NCBI RefSeq assembly: GCF_003363755.1
Contig: NZ_CP031396.1
Coordinates: 2,542,001 to 2,606,000 of the forward strand
From: Pseudomonas protegens
GTDB lineage: Bacteria > Pseudomonadota > Gammaproteobacteria > Pseudomonadales > Pseudomonadaceae
Reading direction: 5' to 3'
Length of the DNA: 64,000 nt
Shown here: piece after piece, positions 48,425 to 58,363 of the stretch
How positions within the stretch are numbered: the first letter of the stretch is position 1
Layout of the letters: each line of letters starts with the position of its first letter
Notes under the pieces: model-generated
Seen by the model: only the letters and a program-made list of their open reading frames with translations
Database searches by the model: none
What the model was told of the DNA's origin: nothing
Program-made: the position numbers and the translations under genes

Positions 48425-49762
48425 TCAGCCCGCGGGTTGAAAGTACCCGGCCAGTTGCTGCAGGTCCTGTTCATTGAGCAGGCCGGCGTAATACTTGAGC
48501 TCAATCCGTGCCAGCAGGTAGGCATGCCGGGCATCCGCCAGGTCACGACGGGCAGTGAACAGTTGCTGCTCGGCGTCCAGCACATCGAGGTTGACCCGCT
48601 CGCCACCCTGCACGCTTTTGCGGGTCGCGGTCACCAGGGCCTCGGCTGAGCTGACGGCCATTTCATAGGCGCGGACCTTGGCCGCCGCACTGGTGTTGAG
48701 GTTGAACTGCTTGCGCAGCTGGTTGAGGGTGTTGGCGGTTTGCGCATCCAGTTCATATTGCGCCTGGGACAGCTGACTGGCCGCCTGGCGGGTCGAGGCC
48801 GAGACCGAACCACCGGCAAACAGCGGCAGGCTGACCTGGATACCCACGGTGTTGGTGTCGTACTGCTGGTTGTAGGTGCTCTCCGAATCAGAGCGGGTCT
48901 GCCGGCTGCTGGCGTACAGGCTGATCTTGGGCAGGTGCCCGGCGCGCTTGCGCTCCACTTCGTATTCCGCCGCCCGCAGGGCCTGCTGCTGGGAAGCCAG
49001 TTCAGGGTTGTTGGCCATGGCCAGGTCACGCCAACTGTCGAAGCGGTTGGGCAGCAGCGGCTGGATCTCGAACTGCCGGGTCAGCGGGTCCAGCTCGTCG
49101 ATCTGCAACGGCTCGCCGACTATGGCTTGCAGCTCGCGCAGGGCCGCATCCTGCTGGTCCTGGGCCTCGATCTCTTGCGCCAGGGCCAGGCTCAAACGGG
49201 CCTGGGTCTCCAGCACATCGGTGCGGGTGCCCTCGCCGCCCTTGAGCAGACGTTCATTGAGCTGCAAGCGTTCGGCGTAGGCGCGCTTCTGTGCCCGGCT
49301 CAGCTCGATGCGCTCCTGGGCCAGCAGCGCCTGGCTGTAGGCACTGAGCAGGCGCACCGCCAGTTCCTGGCTCTTGCCGCGAAAACGCTCGTCGGAAAAC
49401 AGCGCCTGGGCCGAGCCCTGGCGATAGCGCGCATAGGCCTCGTAGTCCAGCAGTGGCTGTTGCAGGGTCAGGGTCGAGGCGTAGCTGCGGTAGTCACGAT
49501 CGGTGGTGACATCGCCACGAACCGTGTCCTGGGTCACCTCGGACTGGTTGCGCGAATTGTTGTAGCTCCAGGACAGGTTCGGCAACAGCCCGGCACGGCC
49601 GATGGCCCGGTTCTCTTCACCGGCATCGCGCTCCTTGATCGCCGCCTGGAAGGTCGGGTCGTTACGCAGAGCCAGATCGTAGGCATCGAGCAAACCCAGG
49701 GCCAGGGCCGACGGGCTGCTCAGCAGGCACAGCAGCGCGAGGAAGCAAAAGGCGCGAGTCAT
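48425..49762 (-). CDS. hasF: TolC-family outer-membrane protein of haemophore exporter
   Basis: A 445-residue outer-membrane channel with signal peptide ([20 protein letters not shown]) and two OEP repeats; SQAQYELDAQTANTLNQLRKQ in the second half and the paired ARGE-like helices fit type I partners of the PrtF/AprF group. It overlaps hasE by 4 bases and completes the HasDEF exporter that moves HasA from cytosol to medium. Length and tail are typical of this subgroup. Confidence 0.88.
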   Translation of the reverse strand: MTRAFCFLALLCLLSSPSALALGLLDAYDLALRNDPTFQAAIKERDAGEENRAIGRAGLLPNLSWSYNNSRNQSEVTQDTVRGDVTTDRDYRSYASTLTLQQPLLDYEAYARYRQGSAQALFSDERFRGKSQELAVRLLSAYSQALLAQERIELSRAQKRAYAERLQLNERLLKGGEGTRTDVLETQARLSLALAQEIEAQDQQDAALRELQAIVGEPLQIDELDPLTRQFEIQPLLPNRFDSWRDLAMANNPELASQQQALRAAEYEVERKRAGHLPKISLYASSRQTRSDSESTYNQQYDTNTVGIQVSLPLFAGGSVSASTRQAASQLSQAQYELDAQTANTLNQLRKQFNLNTSAAAKVRAYEMAVSSAEALVTATRKSVQGGERVNLDVLDAEQQLFTARRDLADARHAYLLARIELKYYAGLLNEQDLQQLAGYFQPAG

Positions 49763-51108
49763 TCTTCCACCAACGCCATATGGGTCCGGTCCAGCAACGG
49801 CTTGAACAGGTAGTTGAGCATCGAGCGCTCGCCGGTACGGACAAAGGCCTCCACCGGCATTCCCGGACGGATCTGCAAGCCCTGCAACTGCTGCATGCCT
49901 TCGGCGCTGACCGTGGCGCGCAAGGTGTAATAGGGCTCTTCGGTACGTTCGTCGACCTGGCGATCGGCGGACACCAGGGTCACCTCCCCCGGCACCCTCG
50001 GCGTGGTGCTCTGGTTGAAGGCCGAGAACATCAGTTCCACGGGCAGCCCCGGGTGCACCTTGTCCACCAGTTGCACCGGCACCCGCGCCTCCACCAGCAG
50101 CGGCTCGTCCTGGGGCACGATGTCCATCAGCGGCTGGCCCGGCTTGATCACCCCGCCCTCGGTGTACACCTCCAGGCCCACCACCACACCGGCAGCCGGG
50201 GCGCGCACCTGGCTGTTGGCCAGTTCGAACTCGGCGGAGGCCAGGCGATTGCGCAGGTCTTCGGTGCGAATCCGGGTGTCGGCCAACTGGCTGCGCAGGT
50301 CTTTCTGGAAATCCTCGGAGGACTGGCGGATGCGCAGGCGCAGTTCGAGGATCTGCCGCTGCAACTGGCCGATGCGGCCGAAGTCCTCGGCGATCGAGCC
50401 GTCGATCTGCGCGTACAGGCGTTCGCTGTCCAGCAGGCGATTGCGTGGGATGTAGCCGTCCCGGGCCAGCTCCCGCAGGCCCTGCAATTGTTCGTTCAAG
50501 GCACTGCGCTGTTGCCGCTTGCTGGCCTGGGAATCCCGGGTACCGCGCAACTGCGCTTCGGAGCCGGCAATGGTCTCGGCAATGCCCTGTTGCTCCATGC
50601 TCAGGGCCTGGCGCCGACTGCTGAACAGCTGTCGTTGCAGGGCCAGGCTGGCGGCCACCTCAGGTTCGCTCGCCAAGGCCTGGAGCTGTGGATCGAAGAC
50701 GATCTCGCTGGCGCCATCGCGCTCGGCATTGAGTCGCGCTTCGCTGGCCAGGGAACCCAGGTACTGACTGCGCAAGGACTGCATCTGGGTGCGCAGCGGG
50801 GTCTCGTTGAGGCGCAGCAACACCTGCCCGGTGCTGACCCGGTCGCCCTCCTTGACCTCGATCCGCTCGACGATGCCGCCGCTCTGGTGCTGCACGGTCT
50901 TGCGATGGCCCGAGACCATGACCTTGCCCGACACCGCCACGCCCTTGTCCAGCGGCGCCAGGGCGGCCCAGCCGATAAACCCGGCAAAGCCTCCCAGCAC
51001 CAGGAGCCAGCCGAGGCGTGAATACTTCCTTTCGTCCAGGACCAACACATTGTTCGCTGCGGGCCCTGGGGCAGGCGCCGTGCGGCCTGTGGATAACCTC
51101 GCGTTCAT
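49759..51108 (-). CDS. hasE: HlyD-type membrane-fusion protein of haemophore exporter
   Basis: A 449-residue periplasmic adaptor with one N-terminal membrane span ([21 protein letters not shown]), a lipoyl/beta barrel ([20 protein letters not shown]), long coiled-coil hairpin (about 120-290) and the C-terminal barrel. It links the ABC protein HasD to the outer-membrane HasF. Overlaps hasD by 4 bases and hasF by 4, showing translational coupling. Confidence 0.9.
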   Translation of the reverse strand: MNARLSTGRTAPAPGPAANNVLVLDERKYSRLGWLLVLGGFAGFIGWAALAPLDKGVAVSGKVMVSGHRKTVQHQSGGIVERIEVKEGDRVSTGQVLLRLNETPLRTQMQSLRSQYLGSLASEARLNAERDGASEIVFDPQLQALASEPEVAASLALQRQLFSSRRQALSMEQQGIAETIAGSEAQLRGTRDSQASKRQQRSALNEQLQGLRELARDGYIPRNRLLDSERLYAQIDGSIAEDFGRIGQLQRQILELRLRIRQSSEDFQKDLRSQLADTRIRTEDLRNRLASAEFELANSQVRAPAAGVVVGLEVYTEGGVIKPGQPLMDIVPQDEPLLVEARVPVQLVDKVHPGLPVELMFSAFNQSTTPRVPGEVTLVSADRQVDERTEEPYYTLRATVSAEGMQQLQGLQIRPGMPVEAFVRTGERSMLNYLFKPLLDRTHMALVEE

Positions 51109-52889
51109 GCTTTCTTCCCTTCGCCGCCGGCCACGCCCAGTCGGTAATTCATGTTCAGGCTGGTCACCGGATTGCTCACCGGTACCGCGGGCGGCGGCGC
51201 GGCCTTGGCCTTCTGGTTCGCTTCCAGCACCCGCGCCGTCGGGCCGAAGGCTTGCAGCTGGCCTTCGCGCAGGATCATCAGCTGGTCGGTCAGGCTCAGC
51301 ACATTGGGTTTGTGGGTGATCAGTACCAGGGTCCGCTGCCGTTGCTTGAGTTGGCCGATGGCCTGCAGCAGCGCCTGTTCGCCAGCTTCATCAAGGTTGG
51401 AGTTGGGTTCGTCGAGCACGATCAGCGCCGGCAAGCCGTACAACGCGCGCGCCAGGCCGATGCGCTGGCGCTGCCCGCCGGACAGCCCGGCACCACCCTC
51501 ACCCAGGCGCGTGTCATAGCCCTGGGGCAGTTGCAGGATCAACTCATGCACCCCGGCCATTTGCGCAGCCTGCAGGACCTGATCGGAGTCCAGCGGACCG
51601 AAACGCGCGATGTTCTCGGCAATGCTGCCGGCGAACAGTTGGATGTCCTGGGGCAGGTAGCCGATATGCGGGCCCAGTTGCTGCTTGTCCCACTGGGCCA
51701 GGTCTGCGCCATCCAGGCGCACCTTTCCCGTCAGGGGCGTCCAGGCACCGACCAACAGCCGGGCCAGGGTGGACTTGCCGCAACCGGAAGGGCCGATCAC
51801 CCCCAGGACCTGGCCGGCCTCCAGGGTGAAGCCGAGGTTGCTCAGGGCCGGACGGCGACTTCCCGGGGCACAGGCACTCAATTGCTCGACACTCAACTTG
51901 CCCTTGGGCGTCGGCAGGCTCATGCGCACCGGCCGTGGCGGGTTGGCCTGCAACAGCTCGGACAAGCGCTCGTAGGCCAGGCGCGCCGAGCTCCATTGCT
52001 TCCACACCGCGATCAACTGGTCGATGGGGCTGAGCACCCGGCCCATGAGGATCGAGCCGGCGATCATCATCCCCGGAGTGATCTGCCCCTGCACCGCCAG
52101 CCACGCGCCCAGGCCCAATACCAGGGACTGCAAGGCCATGCGCACGCCCTTGGACCAGGCGCTGATAGTGGCGGTCTTTTCACTGGCCAGGTTCTGCTGA
52201 GCGAGAAAGCCCTGGTGACCGACGAACCAGCGCTCGCGCAGCGCGCCGAGCATGCCCATGGCTTCGATGGCGTCGGCGTTGCGCAGGTTGGCCGTGGCCT
52301 GCTGGCTGGTGATGATCGACAACTGGCTGGCCTGGGCCAGCGGTGCCTGGCAGATATGCTGGTTGATCCAGGCCAGCGCCACCAACAGCAGCGCACCGCA
52401 CAGGGCCAACAGACCGAGCCAGGGGTGAAAGAGGAAGATCACCAGCAGATAGACCGGGAACCAGGGCGCGTCGAAGAAGGCGAACAAGGCATTGCCGGTG
52501 GCGAACTGGCGCAGCGCGGTCAGGTCATTCAAGGCCTGGCCGGCGGCCTGGGGGCTGCCCTTGAGCTGGGCCTCGAACGCCGCGTCATACACCCGCTGGT
52601 TCAGGCGCATGTCCATCTGGGTGCCGAGGTGGATCACCACCTGGCTGCGCACCCACTCCAACGCCCCCATCAGGCCGAACAGGCCGAGGATCATCAGCGT
52701 CAGCATCAACAGGGTCATCTGATTGCCCGAGGCCAGCACCCGGTCGTAGACCTGCAGCATGTACAGGGCCGGGGCCAGCATCAGCAAATTGATCACCGCC
52801 GAGAACAGGCCGATGTTGAAGAAGCCGCCCTTGTAGGCCGTCAGGGCCGCCAGCGTCTCGGAAGCGGCAAGTGGATTCGGCCTGCTCAT
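51105..52889 (-). CDS. hasD: ABC transporter of haemophore type I secretion
   Basis: A 594-residue inner-membrane ATPase with six spans in the first 300 residues ([37 protein letters not shown], and others) and an ABC domain with [24 protein letters not shown] and [13 protein letters not shown]. It resembles PrtD/HasD and recognises the C-terminal signal of HasA. ATG at 52889 follows AGGACACC by seven bases; a TTG one codon earlier is not used. Confidence 0.92.
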   Translation of the reverse strand: MSRPNPLAASETLAALTAYKGGFFNIGLFSAVINLLMLAPALYMLQVYDRVLASGNQMTLLMLTLMILGLFGLMGALEWVRSQVVIHLGTQMDMRLNQRVYDAAFEAQLKGSPQAAGQALNDLTALRQFATGNALFAFFDAPWFPVYLLVIFLFHPWLGLLALCGALLLVALAWINQHICQAPLAQASQLSIITSQQATANLRNADAIEAMGMLGALRERWFVGHQGFLAQQNLASEKTATISAWSKGVRMALQSLVLGLGAWLAVQGQITPGMMIAGSILMGRVLSPIDQLIAVWKQWSSARLAYERLSELLQANPPRPVRMSLPTPKGKLSVEQLSACAPGSRRPALSNLGFTLEAGQVLGVIGPSGCGKSTLARLLVGAWTPLTGKVRLDGADLAQWDKQQLGPHIGYLPQDIQLFAGSIAENIARFGPLDSDQVLQAAQMAGVHELILQLPQGYDTRLGEGGAGLSGGQRQRIGLARALYGLPALIVLDEPNSNLDEAGEQALLQAIGQLKQRQRTLVLITHKPNVLSLTDQLMILREGQLQAFGPTARVLEANQKAKAAPPPAVPVSNPVTSLNMNYRLGVAGGEGKKA

Positions 52890-52925
52890 CAAGGTGTCCT
52901 GTGCAGAGTTTAGGGATACAGGGTC

Positions 52926-52946
52926 TTCCGCTCAGGCAGAGCGGAA
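52926..52946 (-). terminator. Hairpin between hasA and hasD
   Basis: TTCCGCTC (52926-52933) and GAGCGGAA (52939-52946) pair over 8 bases with loop AGGCA. It lies about 160 bases after hasA and 37 before hasD. Has operons elsewhere have a stem-loop here that lets more hasA than hasDEF RNA accumulate. Confidence 0.6.
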
Positions 52947-53107
52947 CGACAAGAGGCGCGCCCGGTGCGTTGACAGGCACCCCGGCGCTCCCCAGAATTT
53001 GCCACCGCCGCCGCCCTGGCCTTCGAAAACTCGGGCGACGGAGGTGAGTCAGACCAGCGAATGGAGGAGCGATCCTGCATTCGCTTTTTTATGCCTCAAG
53101 CCAGCAC

Positions 53108-53722
53108 TCAGGCGGCCAGTGCCCAGTCCTGGGCCACGTCCTGCACACCCACCAGGCCGACATCGGCTGCGGCGGCAGCTGGGGTGACGTGGGCCACACC
53201 GGCGGCGGCCAGGTCGTCGAAAGTGGAGTTCACCGACAGGCTTGGGTCGATCGCCTTGAGCAGGGCATCGATCTCGCCGGCCAGCGCCGAGCTGTCGCCG
53301 CTCATCAGGCCGTAGACCACCTTGTGCACTTCACCGGCACGGCCTTCATCTTTCAGGCTGTTGAGGCCCAGGTTGCTGAAGCTGACTTCCTGGCTGACCA
53401 GGTGGTAGTTGCTGCCCGAACCACCGGCGAGGGTGTCGCCCAGGGAAACGCTGTCCAGCGAGCCCCACAGGGTGTGGCTCGGGTTGCTGAACAGGGTGTA
53501 ATGCAGGTTGCCGTCGGCCACGAAGGCGGCGTCGCTGGCGGTGCTCTTGATGGCGTACTGGGTGCCGTCGAACGGGCCCGGGTTGAAACCACCGGTATTG
53601 GTGCCATCAACCACTTCGCCTGGGCGGTGGTTGACGTCGCCGAAGTAGGCCGACCAGTCAGTCAGGTATTGCGCAACAGTGTTACCGCCGTAGGTAGCGC
53701 TGTAAGAGATCGAAATGCTCAT
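53108..53722 (-). CDS. hasA: Haemophore HasA
   Basis: Secreted haem-binding protein of 204 residues with no N-terminal signal peptide; exported by HasDEF via the C-terminus. Haem ligands His32 (in DVNHRPGEV) and Tyr75 (LHYTLF) are both present with His83 nearby (SNPSHTLWG), exactly as in the Serratia/P. aeruginosa proteins. The C-terminal tail is Ala/Val-rich (VGLVGVQDVAQDWALAA), as expected for the type I signal. TGGAG ribosome site. It steals haem and hands it to HasR. Confidence 0.96.
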   Translation of the reverse strand: MSISISYSATYGGNTVAQYLTDWSAYFGDVNHRPGEVVDGTNTGGFNPGPFDGTQYAIKSTASDAAFVADGNLHYTLFSNPSHTLWGSLDSVSLGDTLAGGSGSNYHLVSQEVSFSNLGLNSLKDEGRAGEVHKVVYGLMSGDSSALAGEIDALLKAIDPSLSVNSTFDDLAAAGVAHVTPAAAAADVGLVGVQDVAQDWALAA

Positions 53723-53805
53723 GCAAAACTCCAATACATTAGGTGGGTCAGGTCCGCAGCACGCCAGTGCCTGCTGCGGTTTTGCCCTTCAATGGGCAAA
53801 AGCGG

Positions 53806-56511
53806 TCAGAACTGATATTCCACGGTGCCCTGCAAGGTGCGGCCACGGCCGAGGGTGAAGGCCAGGACATCGCCGAGGGGCACCAGGTAGGCGCGGTCGG
53901 TGACGTTTTCCATGGCCAGGCGCAGGGTCAGTTCTTCAGTGGCGCGGTAGCTGCCATACAGGTCGTAGACGGTGTAGGGCTTCCAGTCGGCCGGGTAGAC
54001 GCCGGTCTGGCTCACGGTGCCGGTCGCCGAGCCGGCGATCGAGTAGCCGGCGCTGTAGCGGGCCCGGGCACCAATATCCAGTTTGCGTTCGAAAAAGCGC
54101 GCGCCCAGGGTCAGGGTGCCGCGGTCCATGGGCATGTGTTCGGCCGAACCGAGGATCGCGGCGTTGCAGCGGCTGGCATTGTTGGCCGCCTCATCGGGAC
54201 GCATGCCGGTGACAATCGCGCCCCGCCCTGTGCCGTTCTTCACCGGCTGGGTCACCCCTCCCAGCCAGGCGGTCTTCATGCAGAAATCGTTGTCGCCGAT
54301 CATGTGGGTGTAATTGAGCTGGCCGTAGGCGCGACCGGCGTCATAGTCGAGCTGGTACTCGACGCCCTTGAAGCGGGTGCTGCTGAGATCGTTGACGTAG
54401 GCGCTGTTGCCGATGCCGGGTGAGCCATAGCCCGGGGGCTGCACGCCCATGGCCATATAGATGAAGTCATCGACCCGGGTATCGAAGTAGGCCACCTTGA
54501 TGCCCAGGCGGTCATCGTTGAACCAGAGGTTTTCCTTGAAGACGTTGACCCCCGCTTCCCAGGTGGTGGAGCGCTCTGGCTTGAGGAAGGGGTTGGGAAA
54601 GGTGCTCTCAGAACCTCCACCATGGGGGCGTCCGGTGATCATGGTTTCGGTCACCGCCGGTGGCCGCCAGCCCTTGCCATAGCTGGCGAACAGTTGCAGC
54701 CACTCGACCCCGGGCTTGACCGACAGGCCGAAGGTCGGCGAGAAGCGCCCTGCCTGGTTGTCGATGTCATAGGCCACCGGCACCGAGATTTGCTGGGGCG
54801 TCTTGCCGATCACGAAGGTGCGGGTGTTGATTCCGGTTTCGCCGCGCAGGCGGTAGCGGTCGTAACGCAAGCCGGCATTGAGGTTCAGCCAACCGTCGTA
54901 GTCGAAGTCCAGGCGGGTGAACAGGCTACCCAGGGCTCGATCGCCCTCGGGGGTCATGCTCGCCGCAGGCGAGGCGCTGACCGCCGAGCCCTTCGGCACC
55001 GGCTGGCTGGAGTCGGGGCGGACCTTGTCGTAGAAGAACTCCAGGCCGTAGTTGGCCTTCAGCGTGGACAGCCCGCCCAGGGCAAAGGTCGACGTGTTCT
55101 GTGCCTGGGCGCCATAGGTATCGGTCTGGTAGGTGATCGAGTAGCCAGGGCTGCTGCGGCGGGTCAGGGTGCTCTGGTCATTGCTGTTGTCGACGTAATA
55201 GAGCTTGGCCTTGAAGTCGATCAGCGGGTTGTCCGGGGTGTAGCTGTAGTCGAGGCCGAAGTTCTGCGAATGCACATCGCTGCTGCCGAGCTTTTCCCAG
55301 AGCTGATCCTTGTTCTCGGTGTTCATCATGTTGGCGTCGTCGTAGGACACCTCAGTGGTCAGGTAGCTCAGTTGCAGACGCTGGTCCTGGGGCAGGTTGA
55401 GCCCCAGCTTGACCAGGCGCGAGCGCATCACCGAAGCGGAATAGGCCACCTTGGAATGCTTCACCCGATCATTGATCGACGGGTCCATCCAGCTGCCGGT
55501 GCGCAATTCGCCAATGCCGCCACGGGTCCCCGGCTTGTAGTCCCCCAGGTGTCGTTCACTGGCGGCCAGCAGCATGTCCCAGACTTCGGTGCCGATGGCG
55601 AAGGCGGAACTGCCGATGAAGTGGGTGCCGTTGCGGCGGCCGCCCAAGCCGGTGGTCAGGCGAATTCGACCACCGATCTCCTGGCCGGGCTTGAGCAGGT
55701 CACGGGCCTCGATGGTGCGAAAGTTGGCAACCCCGCCAATGACGCCGGCGCCGCCCATGGTGGAGGTGGCGCCCTTCTCTACCACCACTTCGGAGAGCAG
55801 CTCGGGGTCGACATAGAGCGTTCCGTTGCGCTGCTGGTGGCCGCTCTGCTGATAGTTCTGGCGCATGCCGTCCACCGACATGTTGACCCGACCATAGTCC
55901 TGGATACCGCGGATGTTCACCGACACGCCCGGGTCCTGCTGGCTGAGCGCCGAATACACGCCGGAGGTTTCCTCCAGCATTTCGGCGGCATGCCGCGGTG
56001 GATTGCGATCAAGTTGCTCGCGCCCGACCACGCTCACCGAGCGTGGCGCGTTGTACACCCAATCGCTCTGCCGCCCTTCAAGGTCACCGGAAATCGTGGT
56101 GGGGACCAAGGCCAGGGCGCCATCACGTCCGGTTTCCACCCGACTCAGGGTCACCTGGCGCTCGCCGCTAAAGCGGTACTCCACCGGCGCATTGCCCAGC
56201 AGCCGGGCCAGTCCTTCCTCGGCGCTGTAGCGGCCCTTGAGCGGCGAGCTGTGCAAGCCATGCAGGCGCAAACTGTCGAACAGCACCTGTACCCCGGCCT
56301 GCTCGGCAAAAGACAGCACCGCACTGCCGAGGGCCTGGGCAGGGATATCGAAATCCAGTTCGCGTGGTTGCTGAGCACTCTGCGGGGCTAGGCCCACGGG
56401 CTCTGCTGCGTGCAACAAACCGCCTCCTGCCAACAGCCCTGCTACGCCCAAGTGAATGGCCAGGGCCAGACGACTTGCGGCGTGAATTCCAGTGCGACTG
56501 CCTAACCTCAT
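53806..56511 (-). CDS. hasR: TonB-dependent haemophore/haem receptor HasR
   Basis: Outer-membrane receptor of about 901 residues. After the signal peptide comes an STN domain (about 50-120; RELDFDIPAQALGSAVLSFA), then the TonB box/plug (ATSTMGGAGVIGGVANFRT) and the 22-strand barrel, including NPFLKPERSTTWE and a terminal Phe (GTVEYQF). The STN domain talks to the FecR-like HasS in the periplasm, giving HasA-dependent signalling. The ATG at 56511 follows AGGAA; an ATG at 56556 exists but lies inside a Fur-like box (56546-56560), so it is less likely. Confidence 0.93.
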   Translation of the reverse strand: MRLGSRTGIHAASRLALAIHLGVAGLLAGGGLLHAAEPVGLAPQSAQQPRELDFDIPAQALGSAVLSFAEQAGVQVLFDSLRLHGLHSSPLKGRYSAEEGLARLLGNAPVEYRFSGERQVTLSRVETGRDGALALVPTTISGDLEGRQSDWVYNAPRSVSVVGREQLDRNPPRHAAEMLEETSGVYSALSQQDPGVSVNIRGIQDYGRVNMSVDGMRQNYQQSGHQQRNGTLYVDPELLSEVVVEKGATSTMGGAGVIGGVANFRTIEARDLLKPGQEIGGRIRLTTGLGGRRNGTHFIGSSAFAIGTEVWDMLLAASERHLGDYKPGTRGGIGELRTGSWMDPSINDRVKHSKVAYSASVMRSRLVKLGLNLPQDQRLQLSYLTTEVSYDDANMMNTENKDQLWEKLGSSDVHSQNFGLDYSYTPDNPLIDFKAKLYYVDNSNDQSTLTRRSSPGYSITYQTDTYGAQAQNTSTFALGGLSTLKANYGLEFFYDKVRPDSSQPVPKGSAVSASPAASMTPEGDRALGSLFTRLDFDYDGWLNLNAGLRYDRYRLRGETGINTRTFVIGKTPQQISVPVAYDIDNQAGRFSPTFGLSVKPGVEWLQLFASYGKGWRPPAVTETMITGRPHGGGSESTFPNPFLKPERSTTWEAGVNVFKENLWFNDDRLGIKVAYFDTRVDDFIYMAMGVQPPGYGSPGIGNSAYVNDLSSTRFKGVEYQLDYDAGRAYGQLNYTHMIGDNDFCMKTAWLGGVTQPVKNGTGRGAIVTGMRPDEAANNASRCNAAILGSAEHMPMDRGTLTLGARFFERKLDIGARARYSAGYSIAGSATGTVSQTGVYPADWKPYTVYDLYGSYRATEELTLRLAMENVTDRAYLVPLGDVLAFTLGRGRTLQGTVEYQF

Positions 56512-56545
56512 GTTCCTGATTCCTGCGCTGGCTACTTTTAGTGCA

Positions 56546-56560
56546 TGCGAATGCATCTCA
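56546..56560. promoter_or_regulatory. Possible Fur box upstream of hasR
   Basis: TGCGAATGCATCTCA fits the 7-1-7 Fur pattern (TGATAATNATTATCA) at 10 of 14 positions. It is 35 bases before the chosen hasR start. Weaker than the box near hasI; a plausible second site. Confidence 0.5.
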
Positions 56561-56643
56561 ATTAGCTAGACGTGCCAGGCAGGAAAACTCAGTAAGGTTT
56601 TTTCAGTTATTTTTCGCCGAAGGTGAAAAAAGGCCCGCAGGCC

Positions 56644-57657
56644 TCAATAAATCAGGCTGACGCCGGCCAGGTCGAAACGCTGCACCTGCAACTCCTGGGT
56701 GAGGGTGACCAGGGCCGCGTCGAGCATATCCAGACGGAATACACCGCTGACCTGACGCTGGGCCAGGGCACTGTTGGCCAGCACCACTCGCCCGGATCGA
56801 TAGCGATTGAGGCGCTCCACTACCGCGCTCAGGGGCTGGCGGTCGAACACCAGGACGCCGCGCCGCCAACTGGTGGCGCGCTGCAGGTCGAGCCCATCAA
56901 GTGCCACCACCCCCGACTGCGAGTCATAGCGCACGCTCTGTCCCTCTTGCAGAACCCGCTCGGAAACGCCGCGTTGCGCCGGGGTATCCAGGCTCACGGC
57001 GACACTGTGCTGCAACACCCCAACCCAGGCTTGTTGATCGCTCTCGCGCCCGACCACAAAACGGGTGCCCAGGGCCCGGGTCTGGCCGCTAGCGCTGTGC
57101 ACGATGAAAGGTCGTTGCTCCTCACCGACCATGGGCGCCACATCAAACACTGCGGAGCCGGCCAGCAATTGGATCTGACGCTTGTCGCCGCTGTAATCCA
57201 GGCGAATGGCGCTGCTCGAGTCCAGCTCCACTTGGCTGCCATCGGCCAGTTGCACGGTGCGCACCTCGCCCTTGCCGGTCTGGTAGTCGGCCTGCAGGTA
57301 CAGCAGTGCCTGCGGCCCTTGCAGCCAGCCCAGGGCCACCGCCAGAACCAGCATGGCCGCACTGGCGACCCGCACCAGCCGGCGTCGACGGCGCGGGCGC
57401 TGTATTGTCGCCGCAGGCCGTTCCACCTGGCGTCTTGGTGGGGCAGTGGCCGCCAGCTCGGGGTCCAGGCGCAGCTCGCCCAAGGCCTCCCAGGTCTGCC
57501 GGGCAAACACCAGAGCCTGGGGATGACGCGGGTCCTCGGCCTGCCATTGGGCAAGCTGCGCCTGCTCGGTGGCGCTCAGGCCTCCCGCGTGCAAACGCAC
57601 CGCCCAATCGGCGGCGGCCTCGGTGATACTGCGCTCTTGCGGACCCTGGCTATTCAC
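56644..57657 (-). CDS. hasS: FecR-like anti-sigma factor of the Has system (HasS)
   Basis: A 337-residue inner-membrane regulator. The N-terminal DUF4880-type domain (about 15-60; AADWAVRLHAGGLSATEQAQ) binds the sigma factor; one membrane span (LVRVASAAMLVLAVALGWLQ) is near 88-107; the periplasmic FecR domain (QVELDSSSAIRLDY and following) senses HasR. It is downstream of hasI by 63 bases and upstream of hasR, as in Serratia has loci. It should keep HasI inactive until haem-loaded HasA is bound. Confidence 0.92.
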   Translation of the reverse strand: MNSQGPQERSITEAAADWAVRLHAGGLSATEQAQLAQWQAEDPRHPQALVFARQTWEALGELRLDPELAATAPPRRQVERPAATIQRPRRRRRLVRVASAAMLVLAVALGWLQGPQALLYLQADYQTGKGEVRTVQLADGSQVELDSSSAIRLDYSGDKRQIQLLAGSAVFDVAPMVGEEQRPFIVHSASGQTRALGTRFVVGRESDQQAWVGVLQHSVAVSLDTPAQRGVSERVLQEGQSVRYDSQSGVVALDGLDLQRATSWRRGVLVFDRQPLSAVVERLNRYRSGRVVLANSALAQRQVSGVFRLDMLDAALVTLTQELQVQRFDLAGVSLIY

Positions 57658-57720
57658 GTGTGAATCTCGATTTCTCGTTATATATAAGCAGTGACGTCTG
57701 ACCCCGACTTTTACCGTAAC

Positions 57721-58278
57721 TCACTGGTCAACCGGCCGACCGTCGGTAGCCTGCAGGCGTTGCATCACATAAGCCAGCGCCCGGGACAGGTGCTTTTGCA
57801 CCGAGCTGTCGGAGATATTCAGGTGCCGGGCCACCTCGGCGTGGGTCATGCCTTCGATACGGTTCAGGCGGAAGATTTCCTGAGTGCGCGCAGGCAGCTC
57901 CGTGATCGCCTGTTTCAGTGCCTTGCGCTGTTGTTGCGCCATCGCCTGAGCCTCCAACCCGGCCGCCTCATCCTCGATGTCGGCCAGCACTTCATGGGGC
58001 ACGGTCTCGGTCTTGCGCCGCGCCTCCTGACGTACATGGTCGATCAGCAGGTTGTTCGCCGTGCGGTAGAGATAGCCCTGGGAGTTGTCGATCCGCTCAC
58101 CGCGCGTTTGCTCGGCCAGCCGCAGAAAACTCTCCTGCACCAGATCTGCGGCCAACTGCGGGTCCCGTACCTTGCGCGCCAGGTACCCACGCAAGGTCGC
58201 GGCATGCTTGAGAAACAGTCCCTTGAGATCCACGTCCGACAAACCGACTCCCTGGAACATGAAGGAAATTGCCGGCAT
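57721..58278 (-). CDS. hasI: ECF sigma factor of the Has system (HasI)
   Basis: A 185-residue extracytoplasmic-function sigma factor of the FecI group with region 2 (VQESFLRLAEQTRGE, YLYRTANNLLIDHVRQ) and region 4 helix-turn-helix (MTHAEVARHLNISDSSVQKH). It should transcribe hasR-hasADEF when HasS releases it. The Fur box (58292-58310) is directly upstream. Start could also be the ATG at 58260 (MFQG...); neither has a strong ribosome site. Confidence 0.93.
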   Translation of the reverse strand: MPAISFMFQGVGLSDVDLKGLFLKHAATLRGYLARKVRDPQLAADLVQESFLRLAEQTRGERIDNSQGYLYRTANNLLIDHVRQEARRKTETVPHEVLADIEDEAAGLEAQAMAQQQRKALKQAITELPARTQEIFRLNRIEGMTHAEVARHLNISDSSVQKHLSRALAYVMQRLQATDGRPVDQ

Positions 58279-58291
58279 CTTACGGTCAGTC

Positions 58292-58310
58292 GAGAATGAT
58301 TTTCAATTGA
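58292..58310. promoter_or_regulatory. Fur box upstream of hasI
   Basis: GAGAATGATTTTCAATTGA matches the 19-base Fur consensus at 13 positions and lies 14 bases before the hasI start. It would repress the sigma factor when iron is plentiful. Confidence 0.75.
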
Positions 58311-58363
58311 TATCAGTATTCATTAGCGATCGCTTACACCAGCTACCAGCCGCTTTCCAGGAC

